Source: Rubrivivax sp. (lineage in GTDB: Bacteria > Pseudomonadota > Gammaproteobacteria > Burkholderiales > Burkholderiaceae_C). Taken from it: 34,841 bases of DNA. Of the stretch, positions 16,239-24,574 are shown in pieces. The stretch is taken from positions 1-34,841 of the forward strand of contig JALHOU010000021.1 of NCBI GenBank assembly GCA_022842825.1, in the 5' to 3' direction. How positions within the stretch are numbered: the stretch's first letter is position 1; each line of letters starts with the position of its first letter. Under the pieces are notes generated by a model. It worked only from the letters and a program-made list of their open reading frames with translations, ran no database searches and was not told the origin of the DNA. The position numbers and the translations under genes were made by a program.

Positions 16239-16280
16239 TTGTGAAGGCGGTCTACGCGGGCAGGATTCATGTCTTCACAA
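16239..16280. repeat. 8-bp inverted repeat between the EAL-HDOD gene and the HisKA_2 kinase gene
   Basis: TTGTGAAG at 16239-16246 is repeated in inverted form as CTTCACAA at 16273-16280, with a 26-base spacer. It begins 4 bases after the EAL-HDOD stop and ends 34 bases before the kinase ATG. It could form a long-loop stem in the minus-strand RNA or be a protein-binding site; there is no U-tract. Confidence 0.45.
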
Positions 16281-16284
16281 CCTC

Positions 16285-17580
16285 TCAGTCGACCTGCCGC
16301 GCGTTCTTCAGTGCCGTCAACAGCGCCGCGTTCACCTCGAGCGGCCCCAGCATGAGCCGCTCGGACGCCTCGCGGATGTCGAACACGGCCTCCTGCTCCA
16401 CCGCCTGCACGAGCTGCAGGTACGGCTGATAGGGCCCGCCCTCGCCGAGCAGCGCCAGCCGCACGCGCTCGGGCACGGGCACACCTTCCAGGAGATGCGC
16501 CACCGGCTGGCGCAGCAGGCGGTCGAGCAGCGAGAAGACACCGCAGATGAACATCTCGCCGGACATCTCGCTGTCACCGTGCGGCCGCGCCAGTTCCTCC
16601 ATGAAGAGGCCGCGACGAACGGCCGCGAACATCGTGACGCGGGCGCCGGGGTCGTTCGACGAACTGGCCAGGAGCAGCGCCAGCCAGCGCTTGAGGCGCT
16701 GATGGCCTAGCAGCATCACGGCGTGCCCGAAGGAGTTCACTTCGACCGACAGCCCGAACGCCGGCGAGTTCAGGTAGCGCAGCAGGCGAAAGGCGATCGT
16801 CGGCTCGCGCTTGAGCATGGCCTCCAGGCGGCTGGCGGGCTCTTCGCGGTCCACGCCGCGGATGAGGTCCATGACCACCGTCACGTCTGCCGGCACCGCG
16901 CTCCGGACGTCATTCTTCACGACCACGTCGTCGAAGGACCAGCCGAGCACCGCAACCGCGCCGCGCTGGAAGGCCTGCTCGGCCGCCGCCGCGGTGCGCA
17001 CGCCCATCTGCACCGTGGTCACCCTGCGCACACCGGCGGCCGCGCCGCCGCCGGCATCGGTGCGGCGATCTTCACCGGCATCGACGAGCGAATGGCTGAA
17101 GCAGGCCAGCACCTCGGGCGTCAGCGGCTTGAGCGGCCGGCCCTTGATGAGCAGCACACTGCCAGCCCGATGCAGCGCCGCCAACGCCTCGGCTTGCGCC
17201 GGGTCGCCGGCCATGAAGGCCGGCACCTCGATCAGGAACTGCCCCGGTGGACCCGAGGCGAGCATGGCCTGCAGCAAGCCTTCGCCGGCGATGTTGAGCG
17301 CCACGGGCTTGGCGGCCCCGGGCGCCCGCGTCTCACCGGCCACGGGGTCGAGCGGCCGCATCGGCTGACCATCGGCGCGTGTCTGCGGACGCGGCCAGAC
17401 GGTCTCGAGTGCCGCCACCAGCGCCGCGGCATCGGCGGCCCCGGCCAGCGCGTCGGACCGCTCGGGGAAGACGGTGAGCCGAGTCGCCACCACGTCGCGG
17501 CGGCGGTCGACCATCGGGCTGTAGCCCAGGGCCACCTGGCCCAGCACGGAGTGTTCTCGCATCTCGTTCTCGCCCCCCAT
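16285..17580 (-). CDS. Degenerate EAL plus HDOD domain protein (YuxH-like), probably non-catalytic
   Basis: 431 residues. The layout resembles YuxH-type signalling proteins: an N-terminal EAL fold (about 10-215) followed by an HDOD domain (about 220-400, with LEAMLKREPTIAFRLLRYLN and FGHAVMLLGHQRLKRWLALLL). The EAL motif and its metal-binding residues are missing: the E-A-L position reads VATRLTV, and EITE is replaced by EVPA. It is therefore unlikely to cleave c-di-GMP and may be a binding or scaffold protein. HDOD domains likewise lack catalytic His-Asp. ATG 17580 is listed; ATG 17562 (MREHSVLGQ) is an alternative with GGCGAG upstream. It starts 68 bases after flgL, behind a hairpin at 17591-17614, and may be transcribed with the flg genes. 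Confidence 0.82.
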   Translation of the reverse strand: MGGENEMREHSVLGQVALGYSPMVDRRRDVVATRLTVFPERSDALAGAADAAALVAALETVWPRPQTRADGQPMRPLDPVAGETRAPGAAKPVALNIAGEGLLQAMLASGPPGQFLIEVPAFMAGDPAQAEALAALHRAGSVLLIKGRPLKPLTPEVLACFSHSLVDAGEDRRTDAGGGAAAGVRRVTTVQMGVRTAAAAEQAFQRGAVAVLGWSFDDVVVKNDVRSAVPADVTVVMDLIRGVDREEPASRLEAMLKREPTIAFRLLRYLNSPAFGLSVEVNSFGHAVMLLGHQRLKRWLALLLASSSNDPGARVTMFAAVRRGLFMEELARPHGDSEMSGEMFICGVFSLLDRLLRQPVAHLLEGVPVPERVRLALLGEGGPYQPYLQLVQAVEQEAVFDIREASERLMLGPLEVNAALLTALKNARQVD

Positions 17581-17590
17581 TTGACGGCGC

Positions 17591-17614
17591 AGGGCACACG
17601 TGACCGCGTGCCCT
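17591..17614 (-). other. Stem-loop in the flgL / EAL-HDOD intergenic region
   Basis: Read on the minus strand, AGGGCACGCG pairs with CGTGTGCCCT around the loop GTCA: ten base pairs with a single G-U wobble. It lies 34 bases after the flgL stop and 10 bases before the EAL-HDOD ATG. No U-tract follows, so it is not a classical intrinsic terminator. It may shape read-through, RNA stability or translation start of the next gene. Confidence 0.55.
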
Positions 17615-17648
17615 CCCCTTCTCGACAGGCTCGGAAGACCGCCGTCTC

Positions 17649-18581
17649 TCAGCGAAGATAGTCGAACAGCGACATGCGCTGCACGATGGAGTACGACTGG
17701 AGCGCGGCATCGTAGCCGCTCTGGCGCGCCTTGAACTCGGAGATGGCGGCCACCATGTCCAAATCCTCACTTCGCGAGCGCTCCTCCTGCGCATCGAGCT
17801 TGCCCTGCGCGAGCCGCTGCTCGATGTCGTCGGCCCGGCGCAACGACTCACCGGTGCGCGAGCGCCAGCGCGAGAGGTTCTCGGACAGGGCGTCGATGTC
17901 GCCGAGCCCGTCGCGCACGCCCTGCGCGATCACCGCCGTGTCGCGCCCTGGCGTGGTCAGTTCGCCGACGATGCGGTCCAGCACGTCGAAGACGGACATC
18001 GTGGCGCCCGGCGTGGCGGGATCCGGCGCCTGCAGCCAGACTGCGCGGCCGTCGGCGGTGAGCGGCGTCGCCTCGCCCGAAGCGGTGTACAGCTCGCCTG
18101 GCGCGGCCACGTAGCCGACGCCACCGATGCCGTCCACCAGCGGCGGCCGGTCGGCTCCCTGCCCCCCGAAGAGGTAGCGCCCGCCGCCATCGCTGCGGTT
18201 GGCCACGGTCAGCAGGTCGTTGCGAAGGCTGCGGATGGCCTCGGCCAACGAAGACCGTTCGGCGTCGGTATAGCTGCCGTTGCCCGCCTCCATGACCCGT
18301 TCGCGCACCTGCTGCATCAGTTCGCCGGCGTTGCCGAGGGCGGACTCGGCCAGTTGCATGGCACTGCGGCTCGTCTCCAGCGCGCGCTGGTCGGCCTCGG
18401 CGCGGCTGACGGCCGCCATGGCGCGCTCGGCGCGCGCCGCGGCGGCCGGATCGTCGCTCGAACGCCGCACGCGCTTGCCGCTGGTCAGCTGCTCCTGCGC
18501 CTCGGTCATCTCCTGCTGACGTCGCTGCAGGTTGCGCACACTGGCGTCGAAGGCGTTGGCGGTGGTGATGCGAAAGCTCAT
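17649..18581 (-). CDS. flgL: Flagellar hook-filament junction protein FlgL (HAP3)
   Basis: 310 residues. FlgL forms the second ring of the hook-filament junction outside the cell and is exported by the flagellar type III system, so it has no Sec signal. The N-terminus MSFRITTANAFDASVRNLQRRQQEM and the following LTSGKRVRRSSDDPAAA match the flagellin-like D0/D1 helix; the C-terminus (LDMVAAISEFKARQSGYDAALQSYSIVQRMSLFDYLR) is the matching D0 helix. The ribosome-binding site GGGAG lies 7 bases before the ATG. It follows flgK by 39 bases and is the last flagellar gene of the minus-strand run. Confidence 0.95.
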   Translation of the reverse strand: MSFRITTANAFDASVRNLQRRQQEMTEAQEQLTSGKRVRRSSDDPAAAARAERAMAAVSRAEADQRALETSRSAMQLAESALGNAGELMQQVRERVMEAGNGSYTDAERSSLAEAIRSLRNDLLTVANRSDGGGRYLFGGQGADRPPLVDGIGGVGYVAAPGELYTASGEATPLTADGRAVWLQAPDPATPGATMSVFDVLDRIVGELTTPGRDTAVIAQGVRDGLGDIDALSENLSRWRSRTGESLRRADDIEQRLAQGKLDAQEERSRSEDLDMVAAISEFKARQSGYDAALQSYSIVQRMSLFDYLR

Positions 18582-18620
18582 GGTCGTCTCCCTTCCTCAA
18601 GCGTGGTCCGGCGAGCGCCG

Positions 18621-20588
18621 TCAGCGGACGCCGGCTGTCGACAGCAGCGTCTCGAAGATCGACTGCGCCACCTGCAGCACCTTGGCTGCGGCCTGGTAGC
18701 TCTGCTGGTAGGCGATGAGCCGCGCCGCCTCCTCGTCGAGATTGACGCCGGTCTTGCCCGCCAGTGCCTGCTCGCTCTGCGCAGACACCGCCGCGCTCAG
18801 CTCCACCGCCGAGCGCGTGCCCTGCACGCGCACGCCGATGCGCGACATCGCATGCGCATACGCGTCGACGACGTTCAGTCCGTCCACGAGCGGTCGGTCG
18901 CGCAACGCCAGCAGCGCCAGTGCGTTGCCGTTGTTGGTGGTGACGGCCCCGGCCGGCGTCGGCGCCACGGTCAGGACATCGCCGGTGCGCGGCGCGCCGG
19001 CCAGCTGCAGGCTGAAGCCATTGATGTCGGTGGGCGGCGGCGGCACGGCAGCGCCAGCGCTCCAGGTGCCGCTGCCATTGGCCACCAGCGCGTTGCTGCT
19101 GTCCAGCAGCTGCCAGTCGTAGGCACCGGCGTCGTCCGTGAAGGTGATGCGCGCGGTCGCCCCGGGCACCGGCAAGGGCGCGGTCGTCACCTCCAACGAG
19201 GCCACGGCCACCGTGCCCACGTTGCCCGCGTCGGCCAGCGCGATGAGCGGCGCGGCGGCGGCCAGGTCCCGCGGGTCGCTGAGCAGAACCGAGAAGTTGT
19301 TGGCCGCACGCGCCACCGGCTGCAGCAGGAAGCGGTCACCGGGCGAGGCGGCCGGCGGACCGACATCGATGCGCATGCCGTCGACCACGTCACCGCTGGC
19401 GATGCTGCGCACGAGTCCGTCGGAGAGGCGCGTCAGCTGGTAGTTGCCGGGCGCGGCGAGGTCCGGCGCGAGGTCGTAATCGCTTGCCTGCAACGCCGCA
19501 GCATCGGTCACCGTCAGGTTCACGGCGGTCAGCGGCACGCCGGCGAGGTCGCGGGCGTTCGCGGCGTGCGCGATCGCCATCGGTGAGCCGATGGTGAACA
19601 TCTGCGGCCCGGCCGAACTGCCCAGCGGCGGGCGCAAGGTCAGGCCGAGAGCCTGCTGTGCATTGACCGCGTGTCCGATCGCCGCGGCCATCTGGCCGAC
19701 GAGGTTGCGCGCCTCAACGAGGTCTTCGTTCTGGAAGCGCAGCAGGCCAGCGACGCTGCCGCCGCCGAGCAATTGCGCCGAGAGCGGCCGCACGACGCCG
19801 TTCTCGCGCAAGCCCACCGCCAGGCGCGTCGGGTCGCTCGGGTCGGCGGTCAGGGCGAGCTCGGCCGCCTCGGTACCCAGCACGAGGCGCTGGCCGCCGC
19901 CGATGAAGATGCCCATCGATCCGTCTCCGGCTTCGATGCGCGTGATGCTGATCTTGTCGCTCAACTGGGCGATCAGGCGGTCGCGCTCGTCGAGAAGGTC
20001 GTTCGGCGGCTGGCCGAGACCCTTCACCGCGGCAATGCGGGCGTTGGCCTCGGCGATGCCCTTGACCAGCGAGTTCACCTCACTGGCGGCGGCGCGCAGT
20101 TCGGCGTGGACGCCTTGCTGCCGGTCGTCGAGGGCGGCGCCGGCCGCCTTGAAGCGTGAAGCCAGGTCACCCGCGCGCGCGAGCGCGACCTGCCTCGTGC
20201 TCGCGTCGTACGGCCGGTTCGACAGGTCGAGCATCGAGTTGAGGAAGCTCGAGGTGGCATGGCCCAGGCCCTGCTCGCCCGGCGGAAAGACGTCCTCCAG
20301 CCGCTCGAGCTGGGTCAGCCGCGCCGCATCCAGCGACGCCAGCGAGCGGGCGCTCGAGGCCTCGCGCGTGAGGAAGGAATCGTGCGCGCGCACCACGCCC
20401 GTCACGTCGACGCCCTTGCCGAAGAAGCCGGCGCCGCTGTACTGGCCCTGCGAGGTCTGCAGCTGCACCGATTGGCGCGAGTAGCCGGCCACGTTGGCAT
20501 TGGCGATGTTGTGGCCGGTGGCCTGCAAGGCCGAGTAGCTGGCGGTCAGGGCACGCATGCCCAGGGTCATCAAGGGACCGGCGCTCAT
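18621..20588 (-). CDS. flgK: Flagellar hook-filament junction protein FlgK (HAP1)
   Basis: 655 residues, in the long range usual for this order. FlgK caps the hook and joins it to FlgL. Near the N-terminus the rod/hook-family motif ATGHNIANANVAGYSRQ is present, and the C-terminus (NLDEEAARLIAYQQSYQAAAKVLQVAQSIFETLLS) is the conserved D0 helix. The middle contains Ala/Pro-rich variable domains. The start at 20588 has an ideal AAGGAG six bases upstream. The 130-base gap to flgJ (20589-20718) is G+C-rich and shows no convincing promoter; in enteric bacteria flgKL is also read from a sigma-28 promoter, but none with the CCTCAAGT motif is seen here. Confidence 0.96.
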   Translation of the reverse strand: MSAGPLMTLGMRALTASYSALQATGHNIANANVAGYSRQSVQLQTSQGQYSGAGFFGKGVDVTGVVRAHDSFLTREASSARSLASLDAARLTQLERLEDVFPPGEQGLGHATSSFLNSMLDLSNRPYDASTRQVALARAGDLASRFKAAGAALDDRQQGVHAELRAAASEVNSLVKGIAEANARIAAVKGLGQPPNDLLDERDRLIAQLSDKISITRIEAGDGSMGIFIGGGQRLVLGTEAAELALTADPSDPTRLAVGLRENGVVRPLSAQLLGGGSVAGLLRFQNEDLVEARNLVGQMAAAIGHAVNAQQALGLTLRPPLGSSAGPQMFTIGSPMAIAHAANARDLAGVPLTAVNLTVTDAAALQASDYDLAPDLAAPGNYQLTRLSDGLVRSIASGDVVDGMRIDVGPPAASPGDRFLLQPVARAANNFSVLLSDPRDLAAAAPLIALADAGNVGTVAVASLEVTTAPLPVPGATARITFTDDAGAYDWQLLDSSNALVANGSGTWSAGAAVPPPPTDINGFSLQLAGAPRTGDVLTVAPTPAGAVTTNNGNALALLALRDRPLVDGLNVVDAYAHAMSRIGVRVQGTRSAVELSAAVSAQSEQALAGKTGVNLDEEAARLIAYQQSYQAAAKVLQVAQSIFETLLSTAGVR

Positions 20589-20718
20589 CGCAGACTCCTT
20601 CTCGTCTCGTGGGATGCCAGCGCGGACGCGTCGCCGGACGGCCGCGGCCCGCCCGGCCTGGCCGGTTCCGGCGCGGCGCCTCCTCGGCCGCACGCGAGCG
20701 CGCGTGGTTTTTCGGAGT

Positions 20719-21621
20719 TCATGCGATGCTGCGTTGCAGGCGCAGCGTGGTGTTGATGACGCGCGTCAGCTTGTCGGCATACGCAGGGTCGGTGGCATAG
20801 CCCGCGCGCTGCAGGCCTTGGGCGAAGGCGACGGCGCCGCCCTGTCCCTGCAGCGTGCCGTTGGCCGCGCGCGAGGCGATGCCGGCGTAGCGCGGGCTCT
20901 CCTGCATCAGGCGGCCGTAGTCGGCAAACGACTCGGCGTAGCTGGCGTAGGCGCGGAAGCGCGCCACCACCTTCTGCGGCTGGCCGTTCACGTACTCGGT
21001 GGTCGTGATCTCGGCCACCGGCCCCTTCCAGTTCCCGCCGGCCTTGATGCCGAACAGGTTGTACGAGGGGCTGCCGTCGGCGTGGCGGATCTCCTTGCGG
21101 CCCCAGCCCGTCTCGTGCGCGGCCTGTGCGATCATGAAGGTGGCGGGGATGCCGGTGCGCGCCTCAGCGGCGCGCGCCGCATCCTGGTGCTGCTCCACGA
21201 AGCCGGCGGCGCCCTTTTGCGGCGCGCGTGTCGGGCGGTTGTCCAGCGGCGCGACGGTGTTGTTGGCGCTGCCCGTGGCCGGAATCGGCCCCGGCGTCAG
21301 GCCCATCTGGCGCTCGAGATGGCGCGTGATGGCCTCGTGCAGCCCACCGGGCAGGCCGGCGAGCTGTTGCGCGTACTGCGCATCGAGCATCTCCGTGCCC
21401 ATGGTGCCCGCGGCACCGCCGGCACCGTCGGGGCTGGCCATCGTGGTGGCGCGCATGCTCTTCATCAACTCGTTCATGAAGAGCGCCTCGAACTGCCTGG
21501 CCGCCTGCCTGGCCGCCGCCTTCGGGTCGGCCGCCGCCTTGCCGCGCAGGGCTTCGAGGCCGCGCACGTCGGTGGCCAGCGCCGAAGGCCAGGCCGCTCC
21601 CGCTCCGATGACGCCAGGCAT
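20719..21621 (-). CDS. flgJ: Flagellar rod cap / peptidoglycan hydrolase FlgJ
   Basis: 300 residues with both FlgJ domains. The N-terminal rod-assembly domain (about 35-105) has AARQFEALFMNELMKSMR. The C-terminal glucosaminidase-type domain (about 138-295) has GIPATFMIAQAAHETGWG with the catalytic Glu170, and YNLFGIKAGGNWKG. It opens the periplasmic murein for the growing rod and caps rod polymerisation. The ATG at 21621 follows the flgI stop by one base (TGACATG), so the two genes are translationally coupled. Dual-domain FlgJ is the beta/gammaproteobacterial form. Confidence 0.96.
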   Translation of the reverse strand: MPGVIGAGAAWPSALATDVRGLEALRGKAAADPKAAARQAARQFEALFMNELMKSMRATTMASPDGAGGAAGTMGTEMLDAQYAQQLAGLPGGLHEAITRHLERQMGLTPGPIPATGSANNTVAPLDNRPTRAPQKGAAGFVEQHQDAARAAEARTGIPATFMIAQAAHETGWGRKEIRHADGSPSYNLFGIKAGGNWKGPVAEITTTEYVNGQPQKVVARFRAYASYAESFADYGRLMQESPRYAGIASRAANGTLQGQGGAVAFAQGLQRAGYATDPAYADKLTRVINTTLRLQRSIA

Positions 21622-21622
21622 G

Positions 21623-22918
21623 TCAGATCACCTCGATCTCGGCGTTCAGCGCGCCAGCGGTCTTCATCGCCTGCAGGATGGCCAGCAGGTCCAGCGGCGT
21701 GGCGCCAAGCGCCGAGAGCGCCTTCACCACATCGGTCAGCTTGGCGCCGGGTGCCATCTGGATCAGCGAGCCGGGGTGCTGCACGACGGAGATGTCGGTC
21801 CGGTCGCGCGACACGGTCTGGCCGCCTGAAAGCGGCGCGGGCTGGCTGACCACCGGCGTGTTGGTGATCGTCACAGACAGGTTGCCGTGCGCCACGGCGC
21901 AGGCTGCCAGCGTGACCGCCTCGTTCATGACGATGGAGCCGGTGCGCGCGTTGAGGACGATGCGCGCCGCCGGCCGCGCCAGCGAGATGGGCAGGTTCTC
22001 GATGTCGGCAAGGAAGCCGACGCGCTCGTCGCCCCGGGGTGCCTTGACGCGGATGGTGCGGCCGTCCAGCGCGCTCGCCGTGCCCGCGCCCTTGGCCGCA
22101 TTGATGGCATCGGCCACCGCCCGCGCGGTGGCGAAGTCGCTGGCGTTGAGCCCCAGCTGCAAGGTCTCGCCGTCCATCAGCGGCGTCGGCACGGCGCGCT
22201 CCACGGTGGCGCCCTCGGGCACGCGGCCGGCCGAGAGGTGGTTGATCTGCACCTTGCTGCCGCCGGCCGCCGCACCGGCGCCGCCGACGATGAGGTTGCC
22301 TTGCGCCAGTGCGTAGATCTGGCCGTCGGCGCCCTTCAGCGGCGTGGCGATCAGCGTGCCGCCGCGCAGGCTCTTGGCGTTGCCGACCGAGGAGACGCTG
22401 ACATCGATGGTCTGCCCCGGTGTCGCAAACGGCGGCAGCTGCGCCGTCACGAGCACCGCCGCCACGTTGCGCAGCTGCATGCTGGTGCCGGCCGGCACGG
22501 TGATGCCCAGCTGCTGCAGCATCGCCTGCAGGCTCTGCGTCGTGAAGGGCGTCTGCGTCGTCTGGTCGCCGGTACCGTCCAGGCCGACGACGAGGCCGTA
22601 GCCGACCAGCTGGTTGCTGCGCACGCCCTGGACGGCTGCCACTTCCTTGATGCGGCGGGCGCCGCCGGTCGACCCCACGGCCGTCTGCGCCACGGCAGGC
22701 AAGGCCGCCGTTGCCGGCGCCTTCTGCGCATGCGCGCCAATCGGCCACCACAGCGCCGCGGTGGCCGCGATGAAGGCCAGCGTCAACATCAGCCGCAGCC
22801 AGCGCTCGGCCACGCCGTGCCAGGCGCTCAGCAGCTCGCCGTCGGCGCTCGAGGCCATCACCTCCAGCAGGCTGTCGCCGGAACCATCGACTTCGATCTC
22901 ACTCGCGAGGCTGCCCAT
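21623..22918 (-). CDS. flgI: Flagellar P-ring protein FlgI with an extended N-terminus
   Basis: 431 residues. FlgI forms the periplasmic P ring around the rod. The mature part is canonical from [20 protein letters not shown] ([19 protein letters not shown]) to the C-terminal [23 protein letters not shown]. The start at 22918 has AAGGAG five bases upstream, overlapping the flgH stop. It gives about 38 acidic, soluble residues (eight Asp/Glu) before RWLR, the hydrophobic core (43-60) and a likely cleavage site at AHA-Q (residue 64). Downstream in-frame ATG or GTG codons lack a properly spaced ribosome-binding site. The long pre-signal region is unusual for FlgI. Confidence 0.94.
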   Translation of the reverse strand: MGSLASEIEVDGSGDSLLEVMASSADGELLSAWHGVAERWLRLMLTLAFIAATAALWWPIGAHAQKAPATAALPAVAQTAVGSTGGARRIKEVAAVQGVRSNQLVGYGLVVGLDGTGDQTTQTPFTTQSLQAMLQQLGITVPAGTSMQLRNVAAVLVTAQLPPFATPGQTIDVSVSSVGNAKSLRGGTLIATPLKGADGQIYALAQGNLIVGGAGAAAGGSKVQINHLSAGRVPEGATVERAVPTPLMDGETLQLGLNASDFATARAVADAINAAKGAGTASALDGRTIRVKAPRGDERVGFLADIENLPISLARPAARIVLNARTGSIVMNEAVTLAACAVAHGNLSVTITNTPVVSQPAPLSGGQTVSRDRTDISVVQHPGSLIQMAPGAKLTDVVKALSALGATPLDLLAILQAMKTAGALNAEIEVI

Positions 22919-22928
22919 GGCGGCTCCT

Positions 22929-23633
22929 TCAGAACGGCAGCAGCGAGAGGAAGACACGGCCGAGCCAGCCCATCGCCTGCGCCTCGGCCTGTGCGCCGCG
23001 GCCTCGCTGTTCGAGGCGCACGTTGGCGATCTGCGCGCTCTGCACCACGTTGCCCGGCTGGATGGCACGCGGGTCCACCTGGCCCGAGAAGCGCAGCACG
23101 TCGACGTTCTGGTTGACGCCGATCTGCTTCTCGCCGGCGATCAGCAGGTGGCCGTTGGGCAGCACGCCACGCACGACCACGGTGATGGTGCCGCTGAAGT
23201 CGTTGCTGTTCTCGACCGCGCCCTTGCCGGAGAAGGTGTTGCTCGAGTTGCCCTCGGCGCCGGCGCGGCCGAACGAGTTCGGCGCGATGCCCGGCAGCGC
23301 CGTGATGCCGGCGGAGACGCTGCCGCTCTTGTCGACGCTGCTGGTGCTCTTCTGCACCGCGGTGACCTTCTCGACGATCTGCACGACGAGGGTGTCGCCG
23401 ACGAGGCGGGCGCGATGGTCCTCGAAGAGCGGACGGTAGTTGGTGGCCTTGAAGATGGAGCCGCCGGCGGCGACGGGCGACGGCAGCGCCTCCGGCATCG
23501 GCGGTGCCGTCTCCGCCACCTCCACGGTGGGGCCGAGAAAGGCGCAGCCCTGCAGAACCAGCAGCGCGCCGGCGCCGACGAGGGCGGTGAACGTGGTGAG
23601 CGCGAAGCGCGTCATCGCAGCGGATGTGGGCAT
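22929..23633 (-). CDS. flgH: Flagellar L-ring lipoprotein FlgH
   Basis: 234 residues. FlgH builds the outer-membrane L ring. A lipoprotein signal peptide ends in LQGC with the lipidated Cys30, followed by the conserved [23 protein letters not shown]. Later family segments are [22 protein letters not shown] and [15 protein letters not shown], and the protein ends with LSLLPF. ATG 23633 is used; ATG 23615 (MTRFAL) would give a more typical, shorter n-region, and neither has a good ribosome-binding site. It lies 13 bases after flgG and 10 bases before flgI. Confidence 0.96.
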   Translation of the reverse strand: MPTSAAMTRFALTTFTALVGAGALLVLQGCAFLGPTVEVAETAPPMPEALPSPVAAGGSIFKATNYRPLFEDHRARLVGDTLVVQIVEKVTAVQKSTSSVDKSGSVSAGITALPGIAPNSFGRAGAEGNSSNTFSGKGAVENSNDFSGTITVVVRGVLPNGHLLIAGEKQIGVNQNVDVLRFSGQVDPRAIQPGNVVQSAQIANVRLEQRGRGAQAEAQAMGWLGRVFLSLLPF

Positions 23634-23646
23634 GTGGGCGTGTGGC

Positions 23647-24429
23647 TCAGACCTGGCTCAGACGCTGCAGCATCTGGTCGCTCGTCTGGATGGCCTTGGA
23701 GTTGAGTTCGTAAGCTCGCTGCGTGGCAATCATCGTCACGAGTTCCTCGACGACATTGACGTTGCTGCCCTCGAGGAAGCCCTGCTGAACGGCGCCCAGG
23801 CCATTGCTGTTGGCGGCGCCCGCGGTGGCGGTGCCCGAGGCGGCCGTCTCGGCGAAGATGTTCCCGCCGCGCGGGTCGAGGCCGGCCGGGTTGATGAAGT
23901 TGGCCAGCTGGATCTGGCCGATGGCCTGCGGCTGCACCTGGCCCGGGATGGTCGCGGCGACCGTGCCGTCGGCGCTGATGGTGAGGGCCGTGGCCGTGGC
24001 CGGCACGGTGAGGCCCGGTTGCAGCGCGTAGCCGGCGTTGGTGACGATCTGGCCGGCCGCGTCGACCTGGAAGGCGCCGTCACGGGTGTAGCCGGTGGTG
24101 CCGTCGGGTAGCTGCACCTGAAAGAAGCCCGAGCCCTTGATGGCCAGGTCGAGGTTGTTGCCGGTGCCTGTGAGCGCGCCCTGGCTGAAGTTGCGCGTGC
24201 TTGCCGCGGCGCGTACGCCCAGGCCCACCTGCAAACCGGTGGGAAGTTGGCTCTGTTCCCCGGTGGCAGCGCCGGCCGGGCGCAGGTTCTGGTACATCAG
24301 GTCTTCGAAGACGACGCCGCCGCGCTTGAAGCCGTTGGTGCCGACGTTGGCCAGGTTGTGCGCCACGGAGTCCAGCTTGGTCTGCTGGCCTTCCATGCCG
24401 GTCTTGGCGATCCAGAGTGAGCGGAGCAT
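23647..24429 (-). CDS. flgG: Flagellar distal rod protein FlgG
   Basis: 260 residues, the usual FlgG length. The N-terminus MLRSLWIAKTGMEGQQ with VAHNLANVGTNGFKRG is the rod/hook-family D0 motif; the middle reads LPTGLQVGLGVR and NLDLAIKGSGFFQVQLPDG; the C-terminus ends LVTMIATQRAYELNSKAIQ with SDQMLQRLSQV. FlgG polymerises into the distal rod that passes through the P and L rings. GAAGG sits upstream of the ATG. The 145-base gap to flgF is larger than elsewhere in the run and contains a CCTCAAG sequence and a small hairpin. Confidence 0.97.
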   Translation of the reverse strand: MLRSLWIAKTGMEGQQTKLDSVAHNLANVGTNGFKRGGVVFEDLMYQNLRPAGAATGEQSQLPTGLQVGLGVRAAASTRNFSQGALTGTGNNLDLAIKGSGFFQVQLPDGTTGYTRDGAFQVDAAGQIVTNAGYALQPGLTVPATATALTISADGTVAATIPGQVQPQAIGQIQLANFINPAGLDPRGGNIFAETAASGTATAGAANSNGLGAVQQGFLEGSNVNVVEELVTMIATQRAYELNSKAIQTSDQMLQRLSQV

Positions 24430-24574
24430 CGGGGGCCTTCGGTGATGACAGCGGTGGTGGCCGCCATCTTGAGGCGAAGCCCTCCCGGGGGAGGCTGCGA
24501 ATAGCGCCGCTAGGGTCGTGCTTTACCGGGACCTCGCGGGTGCCGGGCCGCACTCGGGCGCGGCCACTCGCCGG

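Noticed and set aside
18594-18625. CCTCAAG on the plus strand at the flgK-flgL junction followed by GCCGTCAG
   Set aside because: It points antisense into flgK with a poor -10, and its complement supplies bases near the flgL ribosome-binding site, so it is probably coincidental.
20650-20700. GCCGAGGA upstream of flgK as a sigma-28 -10
   Set aside because: No TCAA or TAAA lies at the proper distance, and the element matches only 6 of 8 in a G+C-rich stretch.
20680-20712. Small ACGCG/CGCGT hairpin followed by TTTTT on the plus strand
   Set aside because: It would terminate plus-strand transcription, but the flanking genes are on the minus strand and no plus-strand gene ends there.
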